In this document: piece by piece, positions 17,791-27,200 of the stretch | How the letters are laid out: each line of letters starts with the position of its first letter | How positions within the stretch are numbered: position 1 is the first letter of the stretch | Assembly: GCF_002831685.1 (NCBI RefSeq) | Contig: NZ_CP025119.1 | Location: 1,213,001 to 1,277,000, forward strand | DNA length: 64,000 nucleotides | Source of the DNA: Polaribacter sp. ALD11 | GTDB taxonomy: Bacteria; Bacteroidota; Bacteroidia; Flavobacteriales; Flavobacteriaceae | Reading direction: 5' to 3' | Notes under the pieces: generated by a model | What the model was told of the DNA's origin: nothing | The model's input: the letters and a program-made list of their open reading frames with translations, nothing else | Databases searched by the model: none | Translations under genes and position numbers: made by a program

Positions 17791-18243
17791 GGCAAAAACT
17801 GGTTGAAAGTCGCCAAAAAAACATAAGTTATTTAAATAAAGGTTTTGCTTAAAATTTGTGATTCAAAATTCTTTAATCTTATTACGTCGAAAAAACAAAA
17901 ATTTAGAATATTGAAAACTCTCTCGCTCGTTAAAATTTGTAAAAATGGGAAAGTATTAGAATTTTAATAACAAGAATTTACTCAAACGCTGAAAAACCAA
18001 AATTGCGGAATTTAGTAAAATACTGGAATTCTTACTCAAGTTCTGAATTTAGCAAGTTTGCGGAATTGAACAAATTGTGGAATTTTTACTCTTGTGAAAA
18101 ATTAGAGCAAAATCCCAAAGTAAAAAATTAAACACTTTTAAAAGAAAAATTTAGAACTGTATCTTATAAAAAAAGGAAAATATTTTAAGAAGAAGTAGAA
18201 AATTATAGAAAAAATTAAGCAGAAATTAAAATACGCATTTGCC
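17788..18243 (+). repeat. non-coding cassette Y, copy Y1
   Basis: Gene-less cassette with ends GTTGGCAAAAACTGG and ACGCATTTGCCAAC. About 456 bp, near-identical to the other Y copies. No shared reading frame. Confidence 0.8.
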
Positions 18244-18370
18244 AACACCGTTTATAAAAAATTGCTAAATTAGTGCTTAACTAAAAGTTCGTTGCGTTTT
18301 TATGTACTTCTGATTTTCCGTTGGAAAATCCTCGCACACAAAACCGCAACTTTCCATAAACAAACTCGTT
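18244..18370 (+). repeat. attC-like site s7 (family B)
   Basis: Outer stem GTTTATAAAAAATTGC with GCAACTTTCCATAAAC. Inner hairpin GATTTTCC / GGAAAATC. Confidence 0.9.
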
Positions 18371-18420
18371 GGTGCCAATATAAAACTGAATCCAAGTAAT
18401 TCTATGAAAATTTAGGAAAA

Positions 18421-19107
18421 ATGAAAAAACAGGTAAATATTGACTCCTTAAAATCGCTTGAAAAATCAATCAAATTAAGATTTGAACTTATGAAAGAATC
18501 TGACAGAGGTTGTGTTCTAATGGCAACTTCTTTTTTAGATTATGAACTTGAGGAAATGTTCAAAGATTATTTAATTGGAAGTAAAAAAACATTAGATGAA
18601 ATGTTAAGTGGTCAAGGAAGTTTAGCAACATTCTCTTCAAGAATAAGATTAGCATTTTCATTGGGTTTAATTTCAAAAAGAACAATGGATGATTTGAATA
18701 TTATAAGGAAAATCAGAAATGAATGTGGTCATAATTATGAGAGTATTTCTTTAGAAGAGAAAGTCATAAAACAACGAATATATTCTCTCAAAACATCAAT
18801 TTACTCTGGAGATAGAAAAATTAAACCAAGAAAGATATTTATTAATAATGTTTATATGTTACTTGGTGAAATTCAAGGCCGAAAACTTGAATTAACAAAA
18901 GTAGAAGAATTAACTAAAAATTATTCTGACATAATTTCATTAGATGAAAACAAATTACATATAAATGAAATTATAAAAAAAGCCAAAAAAATTCACGGTG
19001 AAAATATTTCAAATGAACAATTAATGAAATTTATTGAAGAAGTTCATTTTGAAACTATAAATATTATGAAAAACAAAATCAAAGATAAAGCAGATACGAA
19101 TATTTAA
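18421..19107 (+). CDS. MltR/HEPN-like protein, 228 aa
   Basis: Residues ~15-125 match the MltR (mannitol operon repressor-like) fold: an SDRGCVLMATSFLDYELEEM opening, GSLATFSSRIRLAFSLGLI, and RNECGH at residues 99-104, an Rx4H motif as in HEPN proteins. The C-terminal ~100 residues are a lysine-rich helical extension not usual in MltR. No mtl genes are nearby, so a mannitol role is unlikely; in this array a stress or defence role is more plausible. Cassette ends are GTTGGTGCCA and TGGCACCAAC. Confidence 0.65.
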   Translation: MKKQVNIDSLKSLEKSIKLRFELMKESDRGCVLMATSFLDYELEEMFKDYLIGSKKTLDEMLSGQGSLATFSSRIRLAFSLGLISKRTMDDLNIIRKIRNECGHNYESISLEEKVIKQRIYSLKTSIYSGDRKIKPRKIFINNVYMLLGEIQGRKLELTKVEELTKNYSDIISLDENKLHINEIIKKAKKIHGENISNEQLMKFIEEVHFETINIMKNKIKDKADTNI

Positions 19108-19131
19108 TATTCCGAAAAAAATACTGGCACC

Positions 19132-19255
19132 AACACCGTGTAAAATTAATTGCTGGTTTTAGCCAATTTACGAAAGTCCTCGCGGACTTTCTATCTGTGA
19201 TTTATTTACTAACTTTAGTGTTTAAAACACGCAACTAATCTTACACAACAACGTT
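19132..19255 (+). repeat. attC-like site s8 (family D)
   Basis: Outer stem GTGTAAAATTAATTGC with GCAACTAATCTTACAC. Closes the MltR-like cassette. Confidence 0.9.
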
Positions 19256-19290
19256 GTAGGCAATTTGACAAAACCATTAACTAAAATAGA

Positions 19291-19827
19291 ATGAATTTTA
19301 TTTATAGACTTTTACTGACATTCAATGCTACATCTTTAATAATTGTAATTTATCTAGTAAAAGAACAAGTATTAATAAACGATTTTCATTGTAAACTATA
19401 TTGTTTACCGAATTACATTTCCTATGCTCTATACTTTTTAATTCCTATTATTTTGACATTTGTGAGTTTATTAATAGCTAAATATTTAGGAGAAGACAAC
19501 ATATCAAAAGGAACAATAAAAAGTATTGAACAGGCTAATAATGCATTCTTGCCAAGTTACTTAGGCTATTTTTTCGTTGCTCTAAGTATTCCCTATGTCG
19601 ATACTTTAATTTTTGTTTTTGCAATTTTATTTGTTTTTACTTTCTTATCACAAACATTATATTTTAATCCATTATTCCTAATTTTTAAATATCATTTTTA
19701 TTATTTAACAACGACTAACGAAATAAAAATTTTCGTTATAACTCGTAAAATACTAAAAGACCCTAAAAACACAGAATTTGAGAAATTAAAAAGAATTAAT
19801 GACTTTACTTTTATTGACTTAACTTAA
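19291..19827 (+). CDS. Kiwa KwaA-like membrane protein, 178 aa
   Basis: Four predicted membrane segments (about residues 5-24, 45-68, 95-115 and 118-140) and a short cytoplasmic tail ending INDFTFIDLT. It is followed after 6 nt by a soluble ~275-aa protein gene inside the same cassette. A four-TM protein paired with a KwaB-type partner is the layout of the Kiwa anti-phage system, in which KwaA senses membrane events. The assignment rests on layout and topology rather than on a clear motif. Confidence 0.45.
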   Translation: MNFIYRLLLTFNATSLIIVIYLVKEQVLINDFHCKLYCLPNYISYALYFLIPIILTFVSLLIAKYLGEDNISKGTIKSIEQANNAFLPSYLGYFFVALSIPYVDTLIFVFAILFVFTFLSQTLYFNPLFLIFKYHFYYLTTTNEIKIFVITRKILKDPKNTEFEKLKRINDFTFIDLT

Positions 19828-19833
19828 AAAAAT

Positions 19834-20661
19834 ATGAACCACTTACTCGCCAAAAAATCAATAAGAAACGGACAAATTGTAAAACTAATGTCTGGCGAAA
19901 ATATCTTTGATTTACCAAACGATTTAGACAATCCACACGCTTATGACACTAACTACAAATTGGAGGATGATGAATGGTTTGCAATCACCAATTTTTCAGA
20001 AACCGAATACTCAATAGATTTGATTACTAACGATTTTAATTCAGCCGAATTTAACCAAATTACAAACGCTGACTATTCTCGATTAAGTTACTTATGTTCA
20101 TATCAAAGCAATCGCTATTATTATTTTCAAAAATTATCAAAGAGTCAAACAGTAAATCGAAAATGGTTTCACATATCAAACGAACCTGAATTACAAACTG
20201 ACAATCCTATAATAATTATAAAAGATTTAGCAGATGCTATTTATGATAAAATTAACGACATATTATATTTTAAAAAATTAACTTCAATTACAACTATTTT
20301 TAGTGGAATAGGGACTTTATATCGTGAAGCAACAGAAGAAGATACTGCTACCTTTTTAGAAAATGATTTTATTAATTTAACAGACGATTATAGTGCTGAA
20401 AGAGTGCAAAAAGCAAATCGTAAACGTATCGCTATGGCAATGGATACTTTTAATAATTTTAGTAACGCACAAAAAACATCAATTTATGATTATATAAAAG
20501 TGTATTGCGAAGATTTAGAGTTTTCAGAAGAAGATAAATGCTTTGATATTGGAAATGAACAGAGTCTAAAATTATTAATGTTTGGAATCGAACAAAGATA
20601 TTACACTACACCAATTGGGAATGAAAAAAGAGTAGCGAATTCAATAACAGCAATCGGATAA
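19834..20661 (+). CDS. Kiwa KwaB-like (DUF4868-like) protein, 275 aa
   Basis: Soluble protein. The middle region (IFSGIGTLYREATEEDTATF, then DFINLTDDYSAERVQKANRKR) and the end (LKLLMFGIEQRYYTTPIG) have the general look of DUF4868/KwaB: a helical core, then a basic block, then a C-terminal helix with a conserved Tyr. In Kiwa, KwaB is the DNA-associated effector. It is probably translated from the same mRNA as the membrane partner. An unrelated two-gene system of the same shape cannot be excluded. Confidence 0.4.
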   Translation: MNHLLAKKSIRNGQIVKLMSGENIFDLPNDLDNPHAYDTNYKLEDDEWFAITNFSETEYSIDLITNDFNSAEFNQITNADYSRLSYLCSYQSNRYYYFQKLSKSQTVNRKWFHISNEPELQTDNPIIIIKDLADAIYDKINDILYFKKLTSITTIFSGIGTLYREATEEDTATFLENDFINLTDDYSAERVQKANRKRIAMAMDTFNNFSNAQKTSIYDYIKVYCEDLEFSEEDKCFDIGNEQSLKLLMFGIEQRYYTTPIGNEKRVANSITAIG

Positions 20662-20673
20662 AAAACTGCCTAC

Positions 20674-20799
20674 AACACCGTATATAATTTATTGCTGGCT
20701 TCTTGCCTACTTGCGAAAGTCCTCGCGGACTTTCTTGGTTGGTAATTATTTACTAAATTAGTTGCTTAAAACACGCAACAAACCATATACAAAAACGTT
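20674..20799 (+). repeat. attC-like site s9 (family A)
   Basis: Closes the Kiwa-like cassette (ends GTTGTAGGCA and TGCCTACAAC, a perfect 10-bp inverted repeat). Confidence 0.9.
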
Positions 20800-21197
20800 A
20801 CCAAAAATAGCTCAATCACTCAAATCCTGAATTTAAAATTGCGGAACACTCTCTGAAGATTGGAAAATTCTGAAAGAATTTTGTTTACATTTTTGAGAAT
20901 TTAGAAAAATAAAAAGTAAAAACTGAGCAGTGTGGAATTGAGCAAAATGCGGAGTAAAATCTGTGTAAAATTATCTTTAAAACGAAAACTCAGAAAGGCT
21001 GAGAATTTCTTTAAAATCAAAAAAAAAAGTAAAAATTATTGGCGGAATTAAGCATGTAAGAAAACACTCAAACGCTGAAAAACCAAAATTGCGGAATTGA
21101 GCAAGATGTGGAATTAAAATATTGGCGGAATTTTCACTCGAACGCTGAATTTAGAAAATAATAAGAAAAATTGGAAAATAAAAAAACTACTTTTGGT
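20797..21197 (+). repeat. non-coding cassette X, copy X2
   Basis: Shortest length class (401 bp), shared with X6 at 35738; it lacks the TAGCATTTAAAA segment after the first 30 bases. Confidence 0.8.
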
Positions 21198-21324
21198 AAC
21201 ACCGTGTATAAAAAATTGCTTATTTTTAGCTTAATCGAAGGCAGTTGCATTTTTACTCACTTCAATTTTCCTGCGGAAAATAGCCGTTCATAAAAATCGC
21301 AACTTTCCATAACACAACAACGTT
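21198..21324 (+). repeat. attC-like site s10 (family C)
   Basis: Outer stem GTGTATAAAAAATTGC with GCAACTTTCCATAACAC, with one extra base on the right arm. Inner hairpin ATTTTCC / GGAAAAT. Confidence 0.9.
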
Positions 21325-21337
21325 GCCACCAATTTGA

Positions 21338-22384
21338 ATGAAAATCAGAAATCCAATATATTCATTTAGTATAATAGTCTTCCTTTTCGGAATTTTCATA
21401 TTCTTAATTATGGGATTTTGGGGAATTGGAGCTATACTTTGGTTGTTTGGAATTTATTCAATTTTAGTATTAACAAGTTTTCTACTTAAAAAATTTAAAG
21501 TCAAATACCGACAAATTATTGAATGGACTTTAATATTTGTCTATGTTCTGTCCCACACTTTGTACCATTTAAATTGGGACGTTGGAAGTGAAATTTATTT
21601 CACAAATGAAAATGAACCTTTTGTTGGAAAAAATCAGAGTTTTATAATAGTTTTCGGAATAGAGAACCAACCAAAACTCGAAAGTAATTATTTTACAAAT
21701 AATAAAATATTAATTCCCGAAAATGGAATTTTACTTACTTCTTCAAAAAAGGAAACATTTAAGCATAGATATAGATTTCCTGTAGTTGGTAGTGGAGAAA
21801 AGTTTTCAGCAACTTACTTTGAGCAATATAATTGTTACGGAGAAAAAAATTACAAATTTAATTACGTTGTTGGAACAATAAGCGATTTGGGAGAAGTTGA
21901 CTATAGTTACAGAGATTCAATTGGAGATTTAATTTGTGAAAAACTCAAAAATGAAAATTTTAAAAACAATCTAAAAGCAGGTTATGAAAACGGAAATTAT
22001 CTTGACCAAAAAGAGGTTTTAATAAATTATCAGAATCTGACTAAACTTCCAAACGGACTTTTAGAGTTGAGAAATCTTGAGTATTTAAATGTGCATTCTA
22101 ATAAACTGAAAGTATTTCCTAAAAGTATTTTAGAGTTTCCGAAACTTAAAAGACTGACAATTGGATATAATGAAATTAAAGCAATTCCTGAATGGATTGG
22201 CGGAATTAAAAATTTAGAAAGTCTTGCAGTAAATGGAAATGATTTGACTTCAATTCCTGATACATTATTGACTTTGCCGAAACTGAATTATTTACTAATA
22301 AGAGAAAATGATTTTAACGAATTGGAAATAAAAGGAACAATTGAAAAATTTGAACAAAAAGGAGTGAAAGTTCAATATGAATAA
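21338..22384 (+). CDS. leucine-rich-repeat membrane protein, 348 aa
   Basis: Residues 1-75 hold three hydrophobic segments (FSIIVFLFGIFIFLIMGFW, ILWLFGIYSILVLTSFLL, WTLIFVYVLSHTLYH). Residues ~225-335 are four to five leucine-rich repeats of the bacterial type (LPNGLLELRNLEYLNVHSN, FPKSILEFPKLKRL, IPEWIGGIKNLESL). The repeats probably bind protein. The ATG lies 16 nt from the cassette edge. It shares the cassette end sequence GTTGCCACCAATTTGA with the DUF4240 cassette at 28463. Confidence 0.75.
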   Translation: MKIRNPIYSFSIIVFLFGIFIFLIMGFWGIGAILWLFGIYSILVLTSFLLKKFKVKYRQIIEWTLIFVYVLSHTLYHLNWDVGSEIYFTNENEPFVGKNQSFIIVFGIENQPKLESNYFTNNKILIPENGILLTSSKKETFKHRYRFPVVGSGEKFSATYFEQYNCYGEKNYKFNYVVGTISDLGEVDYSYRDSIGDLICEKLKNENFKNNLKAGYENGNYLDQKEVLINYQNLTKLPNGLLELRNLEYLNVHSNKLKVFPKSILEFPKLKRLTIGYNEIKAIPEWIGGIKNLESLAVNGNDLTSIPDTLLTLPKLNYLLIRENDFNELEIKGTIEKFEQKGVKVQYE

Positions 22385-22396
22385 AAAACTGGTGGC

Positions 22397-22522
22397 AACA
22401 CCGTATATAATTTATTGCTGGCTTTTTGCCTACTTGCGAAAGTCCTCGAGGACTTTCTCGGTCAATAATTATTTACTAAATTAGTTGCTTGAAACACGCA
22501 ACAAACCATATACAACAACGTT
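22397..22522 (+). repeat. attC-like site s11 (family A)
   Basis: Closes the LRR cassette (end GGTGGCAAC). Inner loop reads CGAG rather than CGCG. Confidence 0.9.
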
Positions 22523-22975
22523 GGCAAAAACTGGTTGAAAGTCGCCAAAAAAACATAAGTTATTTAAATAAAGGTTTTGCCTAAAATTTCTGATTCAAAA
22601 TTCTTTAATCTTATTACGTCGAAAAAACAAAAATTTAGAATATTGAAAACTCTCTCGCTCGTTAAAATTTGTAAAAATGGGAAAGTATTAGAATTTTAAT
22701 AACAAGAATTTACTCAAACGCTGAAAAACCAAAATTGCGGAATTTAGTAAAATACTGGAATTCTTACTCAAGTTCTGAATTTAGCAAGTTTGCGGAATTG
22801 AACAAATTGTGGAATTTTTACTCTTGTGAAAAATTGGAGCAAAATCCCAAAGTAAAAAATTAAACACTTTTAAAAGAAAAATTTAGAACTGTATCTTATA
22901 AAAAAAGGAAAATAATTTAAGAAGAAGTAGAAAATTATAGAAAAAATTAAGCGGAAATTAAAATACGCATTTGCC
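22520..22975 (+). repeat. non-coding cassette Y, copy Y2
   Basis: Shares TTTTGCCTAAAATTTC with Y8 at 32908, its nearest relative. Confidence 0.8.
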
Positions 22976-23102
22976 AACACCGTTTATAAAAAAATGCTAA
23001 ATTAGTGCTTAACTAAAAGTTCGTTGCGTTTTTATGTACTTCTGATTTTCCGTTGGAAAATCCTCGCACACAAAATCGCAACTTTCCATAAACAAACTCG
23101 TT
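22976..23102 (+). repeat. attC-like site s12 (family B)
   Basis: Carries AAAAAAATGC instead of AAAAAATTGC, and AAAATCGCAACT; both variants recur in s27. Confidence 0.9.
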
Positions 23103-23139
23103 GTGGTGCATTTAAACGAACAGTTGTCTAAACAAGAAA

Positions 23140-23892
23140 ATGAACGAATTTTATTCAATTAGTACTAACGAAAACCTACCTGAAACCGAATTTGAATTGC
23201 GGAATTTAGGAAAGCAAATGGTTTCTGCAACAATAGGTAAACCAAGTAGAGGTGGCTGGGGAGAAAGAACTTATTCAAGTCAAACATTTTACCGAGAAAC
23301 AACTACGAAAGATTATGATGAGCAATTTGCTTACAAATTAATGAATTTTCAACCAGTTTATGATTTGGAAAAAATTTTGAATTTTCATAAAGATTTTTAC
23401 ATAAAAAAACAAAATGGAAAAAAAGACGAATTTGAAAAACACATCAAATATGTTGTATATCCACTAATAGTAAAAAAGAGAAATTCAGAAACTCAACAAG
23501 AATTAATTACTGATTGGTTAGATAAAAATATGACAGACAAGAAAAAAAATAACGGAAAATTAAGAATGGATTTTGGAGACATAAATTCACCAACTCAATT
23601 TCAGATTAATTCTGACAATTCCGTACAAACCCAAAAAATTGAATACTCAAACGAAGATATATCTAAAATATTTGAGCTAATTCGTAAAGATTTGAAAGGA
23701 ATTAATAATTCTGAAAGTCAAGAATTATCGGCAGAAATAGAAAAAACAGAAAGTAAATTAAATAATGGAAAAGATATTAAAACCCGACTTTTAATAATTG
23801 GAGAATTAATTAAAGATATTGGAATTGGAACTTTTACAAGTTTACTTTCTTCACCAATTTATGAAATGGTAAAACCGATGCTAGGAATTTAA
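23140..23892 (+). CDS. hypothetical protein, 250 aa
   Basis: Not recognised. The N-terminal ~125 residues are mixed alpha/beta with an SRGGWGERTYSS stretch. The middle holds GDINSPTQFQINSDNSVQTQ, a low-complexity beta-type repeat seen in some effector-linked proteins. The C-terminus (IGTFTSLLSSPIYEMVKP) is amphipathic or hydrophobic and could be membrane-directed. First gene of a two-gene cassette. Confidence 0.5.
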   Translation: MNEFYSISTNENLPETEFELRNLGKQMVSATIGKPSRGGWGERTYSSQTFYRETTTKDYDEQFAYKLMNFQPVYDLEKILNFHKDFYIKKQNGKKDEFEKHIKYVVYPLIVKKRNSETQQELITDWLDKNMTDKKKNNGKLRMDFGDINSPTQFQINSDNSVQTQKIEYSNEDISKIFELIRKDLKGINNSESQELSAEIEKTESKLNNGKDIKTRLLIIGELIKDIGIGTFTSLLSSPIYEMVKPMLGI

Positions 23893-23910
23893 AAAACTCA
23901 CAGAAAACAT

Positions 23911-24492
23911 ATGGGATTTTGGAACAAAATAGATAATAGAATTAAAAGCTACCTTGAAAAACAAATAGAACGTCAAGACCAAATACAAGCTGAAAGAGAA
24001 TCAAAAATAAAGGTTTCAAAGCCCAGTAAAGTAAAACAAACATACAATTCGCAGGAGAAAAAATTAGACTATTCAAAAATCACAGATATTGGTTTGTATT
24101 TTATGGAATTGCACGACAATTTTAAAAAATATGGAGAAAGTGAAAATAGAGATTATATTTTAGAATTCTATTGGGTTTTAGGTTGTGCATCTCAAGGCAG
24201 AAGCGATGAAGTAAGTGAGATTTTAAAAAATGCCAAAAATAATGACCAATCCTTCTATGAAAAAATTCAGCCATTTGAAACTCAAATATTACGAATGACC
24301 AAAATAAGTCAGAAAATTGATGAATCAGATATGAACGATTTAAAAAACAGCGAATCTATTGGCGAATATCAAAGTAGAAAACTACTAAAAAGCAAGATAT
24401 TTATGAAAGATTTTAATTTTTTCAATAGATTAGAGATTACAGATATATTTAATTGTGAAAATATAAAAAACGCACCACAACACCGTATATAA
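23911..24492 (+). CDS. hypothetical protein ending inside s13, 193 aa
   Basis: Not recognised. Charged and helical, with KSYLEKQIERQDQIQAERES near the N-terminus. Its last codons (NAPQHRI, TAA at 24490-24492) are supplied by the AACACC box and outer stem of s13, so the native stop is probably lost or the gene evolved to end there. It follows the previous gene by 18 nt, so the two are likely one operon. Confidence 0.5.
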   Translation: MGFWNKIDNRIKSYLEKQIERQDQIQAERESKIKVSKPSKVKQTYNSQEKKLDYSKITDIGLYFMELHDNFKKYGESENRDYILEFYWVLGCASQGRSDEVSEILKNAKNNDQSFYEKIQPFETQILRMTKISQKIDESDMNDLKNSESIGEYQSRKLLKSKIFMKDFNFFNRLEITDIFNCENIKNAPQHRI

Positions 24493-24601
24493 TTTATTGC
24501 TAGTTCTAGCCTACTTACGAAAATCCTTAGGGATTTTCTATTCCGTTTTTATTTACTAAATTTAGTGCTTCAAAAACGCAACAAACCATATACAAAACGT
24601 T
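24479..24601 (+). repeat. attC-like site s13 (family A)
   Basis: Carries the hairpin GAAAATCC / GGATTTTC and encodes the end of the upstream gene. Cassette ends are GTTGTGGTGC and GCACCACAAC. Confidence 0.9.
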
Positions 24602-25052
24602 GGCAAAAACTGGTTGAAAGTCGCCAAAAAAACATTAGTTATTTAAATAAAAGTTTTGCTTAAAATTTCTGATTCAAAATCCTTTAATCTTATGACGGCG
24701 AAAAAACAAAAATTTAGAATGTTGAAAACTCTCTCGCTCGTTAAATTTGTAAAAAGGGGAAAGTATTAGAATTTTAATAACAAGAATTTACTCAAGCGCT
24801 GAAAAAACAAAATTTCGGAATTTAGTAAAATACTGGAATTCTTACTCAAAACCTGAATTTAGCAAGTTTGCGGAATTGAACAAATTGTGGAGTTTTTACT
24901 CTTGTGAAAAATTGGAGTAAAATCCCAAAGTAAAAAATTAAACACTTTTAAAAGAAAAGTTTAAAACTGTATCTTATAAAAAAGGAAAATAATTTAAGAA
25001 GAAATAGAAAATTATAGAAAAAATTAAGCGGAAATTAAAACACGCATTTGCC
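24599..25052 (+). repeat. non-coding cassette Y, copy Y3
   Basis: More diverged than most Y copies: AAAACCTGAATT in place of AAGTTCTGAATT, and CACGCATTTGCC at the end. Confidence 0.8.
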
Positions 25053-25179
25053 AACACCGTTTATAAAAAATTGCTAAATTAGTGCTTAACTAAAAGTTCG
25101 TTGCGTTTTTATGTACTTCTGATTTTCCGTTGGAAAATCCTCGCACACAAAACCGCAACTTTCCATAAACAAACTCGTT
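25053..25179 (+). repeat. attC-like site s14 (family B)
   Basis: Standard family B site. Confidence 0.9.
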
Positions 25180-25197
25180 GTACGCCAGCTAAAAAAA

Positions 25198-25602
25198 ATG
25201 ACCAAAACAATAAACAAAATAGTAAGCCGATTAAAGAAATATCCAGAAGCGGAATATGAATTAAATGCGGAATCAATAACTGTGAATCCAAATAATGAAA
25301 ACGGATTTCCAGTAACTCTGACTGATAACGGCAATGAAAATTTCACTGTTGCGTTTGACTTTTGGCACGAGGAATTTTATAATGAAAATGATGCTCTGAA
25401 TTGCTTTGCGTTCGGACTTTCTAAAGATTGTAGATTAAAACTGACCAAAAAAGGTAATAAACCTATAAAATGGACTGTAGAATCGATTGAAAATGGGATT
25501 TGGAAAGAGGACAGTACTACAGGATTATTTAATTTGTCTTTTTGGAAAAAATCGAAATTTGAATTTTTGCAGAACGATTTGATAAAAAGTAGTAAGGAAT
25601 AA
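25198..25602 (+). CDS. hypothetical protein, 134 aa
   Basis: Not recognised. Small, acidic and soluble, with a beta-rich middle (FPVTLTDNGNENFTVAFDFWHEEFYN) and an aromatic, basic C-terminus. The size and fold pattern resemble immunity-type proteins, but no family can be named. The cassette ends, GTTGTACGCCAGC and GCCAGCGTACAAC, are partly complementary. Confidence 0.5.
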   Translation: MTKTINKIVSRLKKYPEAEYELNAESITVNPNNENGFPVTLTDNGNENFTVAFDFWHEEFYNENDALNCFAFGLSKDCRLKLTKKGNKPIKWTVESIENGIWKEDSTTGLFNLSFWKKSKFEFLQNDLIKSSKE

Positions 25603-25615
25603 AAAGCCAGCGTAC

Positions 25616-25740
25616 AACACTGTGTAAAAATAATTGCTATTTCTCGCCTACTTGGAAATTCCTGCGGAATTTCCACAGGCTCGGTCAATTTTTATTATTT
25701 TAGGTGTTTAACCCACGCAACTATTCTTACACCAAACGTT
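25616..25740 (+). repeat. attC-like site s15 (diverged D)
   Basis: Opens AACACTGTG rather than AACACCGTG. Outer stem GTGTAAAAATAATTGC with GCAACTATTCTTACAC. Inner hairpin GGAAATTCC / GGAATTTCC. Confidence 0.8.
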
Positions 25741-25786
25741 GTAGCAAATTAAAAACCCAACTTATGAAATTTGAAATTGAAAGAAA

Positions 25787-26464
25787 ATGTTTTACTTAAA
25801 ACCAACAAAAAACGGAATTGGAATTGAAATATGGGGAACTTATGACGACATAAGAACAGTTCACTCAATTGTTCAAAATTTTTGGGGAAATGAAAAGTCA
25901 GATAAAGTAAGAAATTCTGAAGAAAGAGACGATGCAATAAGTGGTTTTTCATACGAATTAAGAAAAACTCACGAAGGAAGTAGGCTAAAAAGAAAAACAA
26001 GTCATTTTTCCTTTGAGGAAATAGAACATTTAGGATGTAAACTTACTTGGGTTCATATAATTTTTGCTCTTTCAGCTTTGAGGTTTAATATGCGTTATTT
26101 GGAAACTAATAAATTGGAAATATCAATATTTATGCAATTTGAATTTTGGTTAGAAAAATCAGCAATTGAATATGACGAAAAAGGTGGTTTAGAATTAAAA
26201 CATTTTTTTAGTTCAGGAGATTTTGGAGAAAACGAAAAAGTGTACCAACTTCTAAACGGAATAAATGCAGATTTTTTAATACTAAATGGAGGGAAAAAAG
26301 CTTTTAGGAAATTACCTGAATTATTAAGAAGAGGAATTCCATTTACATCTGAATATCGAGAATATGAAGAATTCTTAAAAAAAGAAGCGAAAAGACATAA
26401 TTGTGAAGTACACGAACTAACCGTCAATGAGAATAATATTGATTTTGAAAATTTGAAATGGTAA
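25787..26464 (+). CDS. DUF6904 family protein, 225 aa
   Basis: The opening MFYLKPTKNGIGIEIWGTYDD matches DUF6904, small soluble proteins of unknown function in Bacteroidota and others. No signal peptide or membrane segment. The central part (LTWVHIIFALSALRFNMRY) is helical. It is a single-gene cassette with ends GTTGTAGCAAAT and CTTGCTACAAC. Confidence 0.65.
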   Translation: MFYLKPTKNGIGIEIWGTYDDIRTVHSIVQNFWGNEKSDKVRNSEERDDAISGFSYELRKTHEGSRLKRKTSHFSFEEIEHLGCKLTWVHIIFALSALRFNMRYLETNKLEISIFMQFEFWLEKSAIEYDEKGGLELKHFFSSGDFGENEKVYQLLNGINADFLILNGGKKAFRKLPELLRRGIPFTSEYREYEEFLKKEAKRHNCEVHELTVNENNIDFENLKW

Positions 26465-26476
26465 AAAACTTGCTAC

Positions 26477-26601
26477 AACACCGTATAAACTTTATTGCTG
26501 GTTTTAGCTCACTTGGGAAATTCCTCCGGAATTTCGCCGTTCGTGTTTTATTTACTAAATTACTTGCTTAAACAACGCAACAAAGCTTATACAACAACGT
26601 T
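26477..26601 (+). repeat. attC-like site s16 (family E)
   Basis: Outer stem GTATAAACTTTATTGC with GCAACAAAGCTTATAC. Loop TCCG. Confidence 0.9.
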
Positions 26602-27053
26602 GGCAAAAACTGGTTGAAAGTCGCCAGAAAAACATAAGTTACTTAAATAAAGGTTTTGCTTAAAATTTGTGATTCAAAATTCTTTAATCTTATTACATCG
26701 AAAAAATAAAAATTTAGAATATTGAAAACTCTCTCGCTCGTTAAAATTTGTAAAAAGGGGAAAGTATTAGAATTTTAATAACAAGAATTTACTCAAACGA
26801 TGAAAAACCAAAATTGCGGAATTTAGTAAAATACTGGAATTCTTACTCAAGTTCTGAATTTAGCAAGTTTGCGGAATTGAACAAATTGTGGAATTTTTAC
26901 TCTTGTGAAAAATTAGAGCAAAATCCCAAAGTAAAAAATTAAACACTTTTAAAAGAAAAATTTAGAACTGTATCTTATAAAAAAAGGAAAATATTTTAAG
27001 AAGAAGTAGAAAATTATAGAAAAATTAAGCGGAAATTAAAATACGCATTTGCC
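26599..27053 (+). repeat. non-coding cassette Y, copy Y4
   Basis: Shares the TTTGTGATTC variant with Y1. Confidence 0.8.
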
Positions 27054-27180
27054 AACACCGTTTATAAAAAATTGCTAAATTAGTGCTTAACTAAAAGTTC
27101 GTTCCGTTTTTATGTACTTCTGATTTTCCGTTGGAAAATCCTCGCACACAAAACCGCAACTTTCCATAAACAAACTCGTT
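27054..27180 (+). repeat. attC-like site s17 (family B)
   Basis: Carries TTCGTTCCG where other B sites read TTCGTTGCG; the same change occurs in s19. Confidence 0.9.
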
Positions 27181-27200
27181 GTAGTGCATTTGAGGAACCG

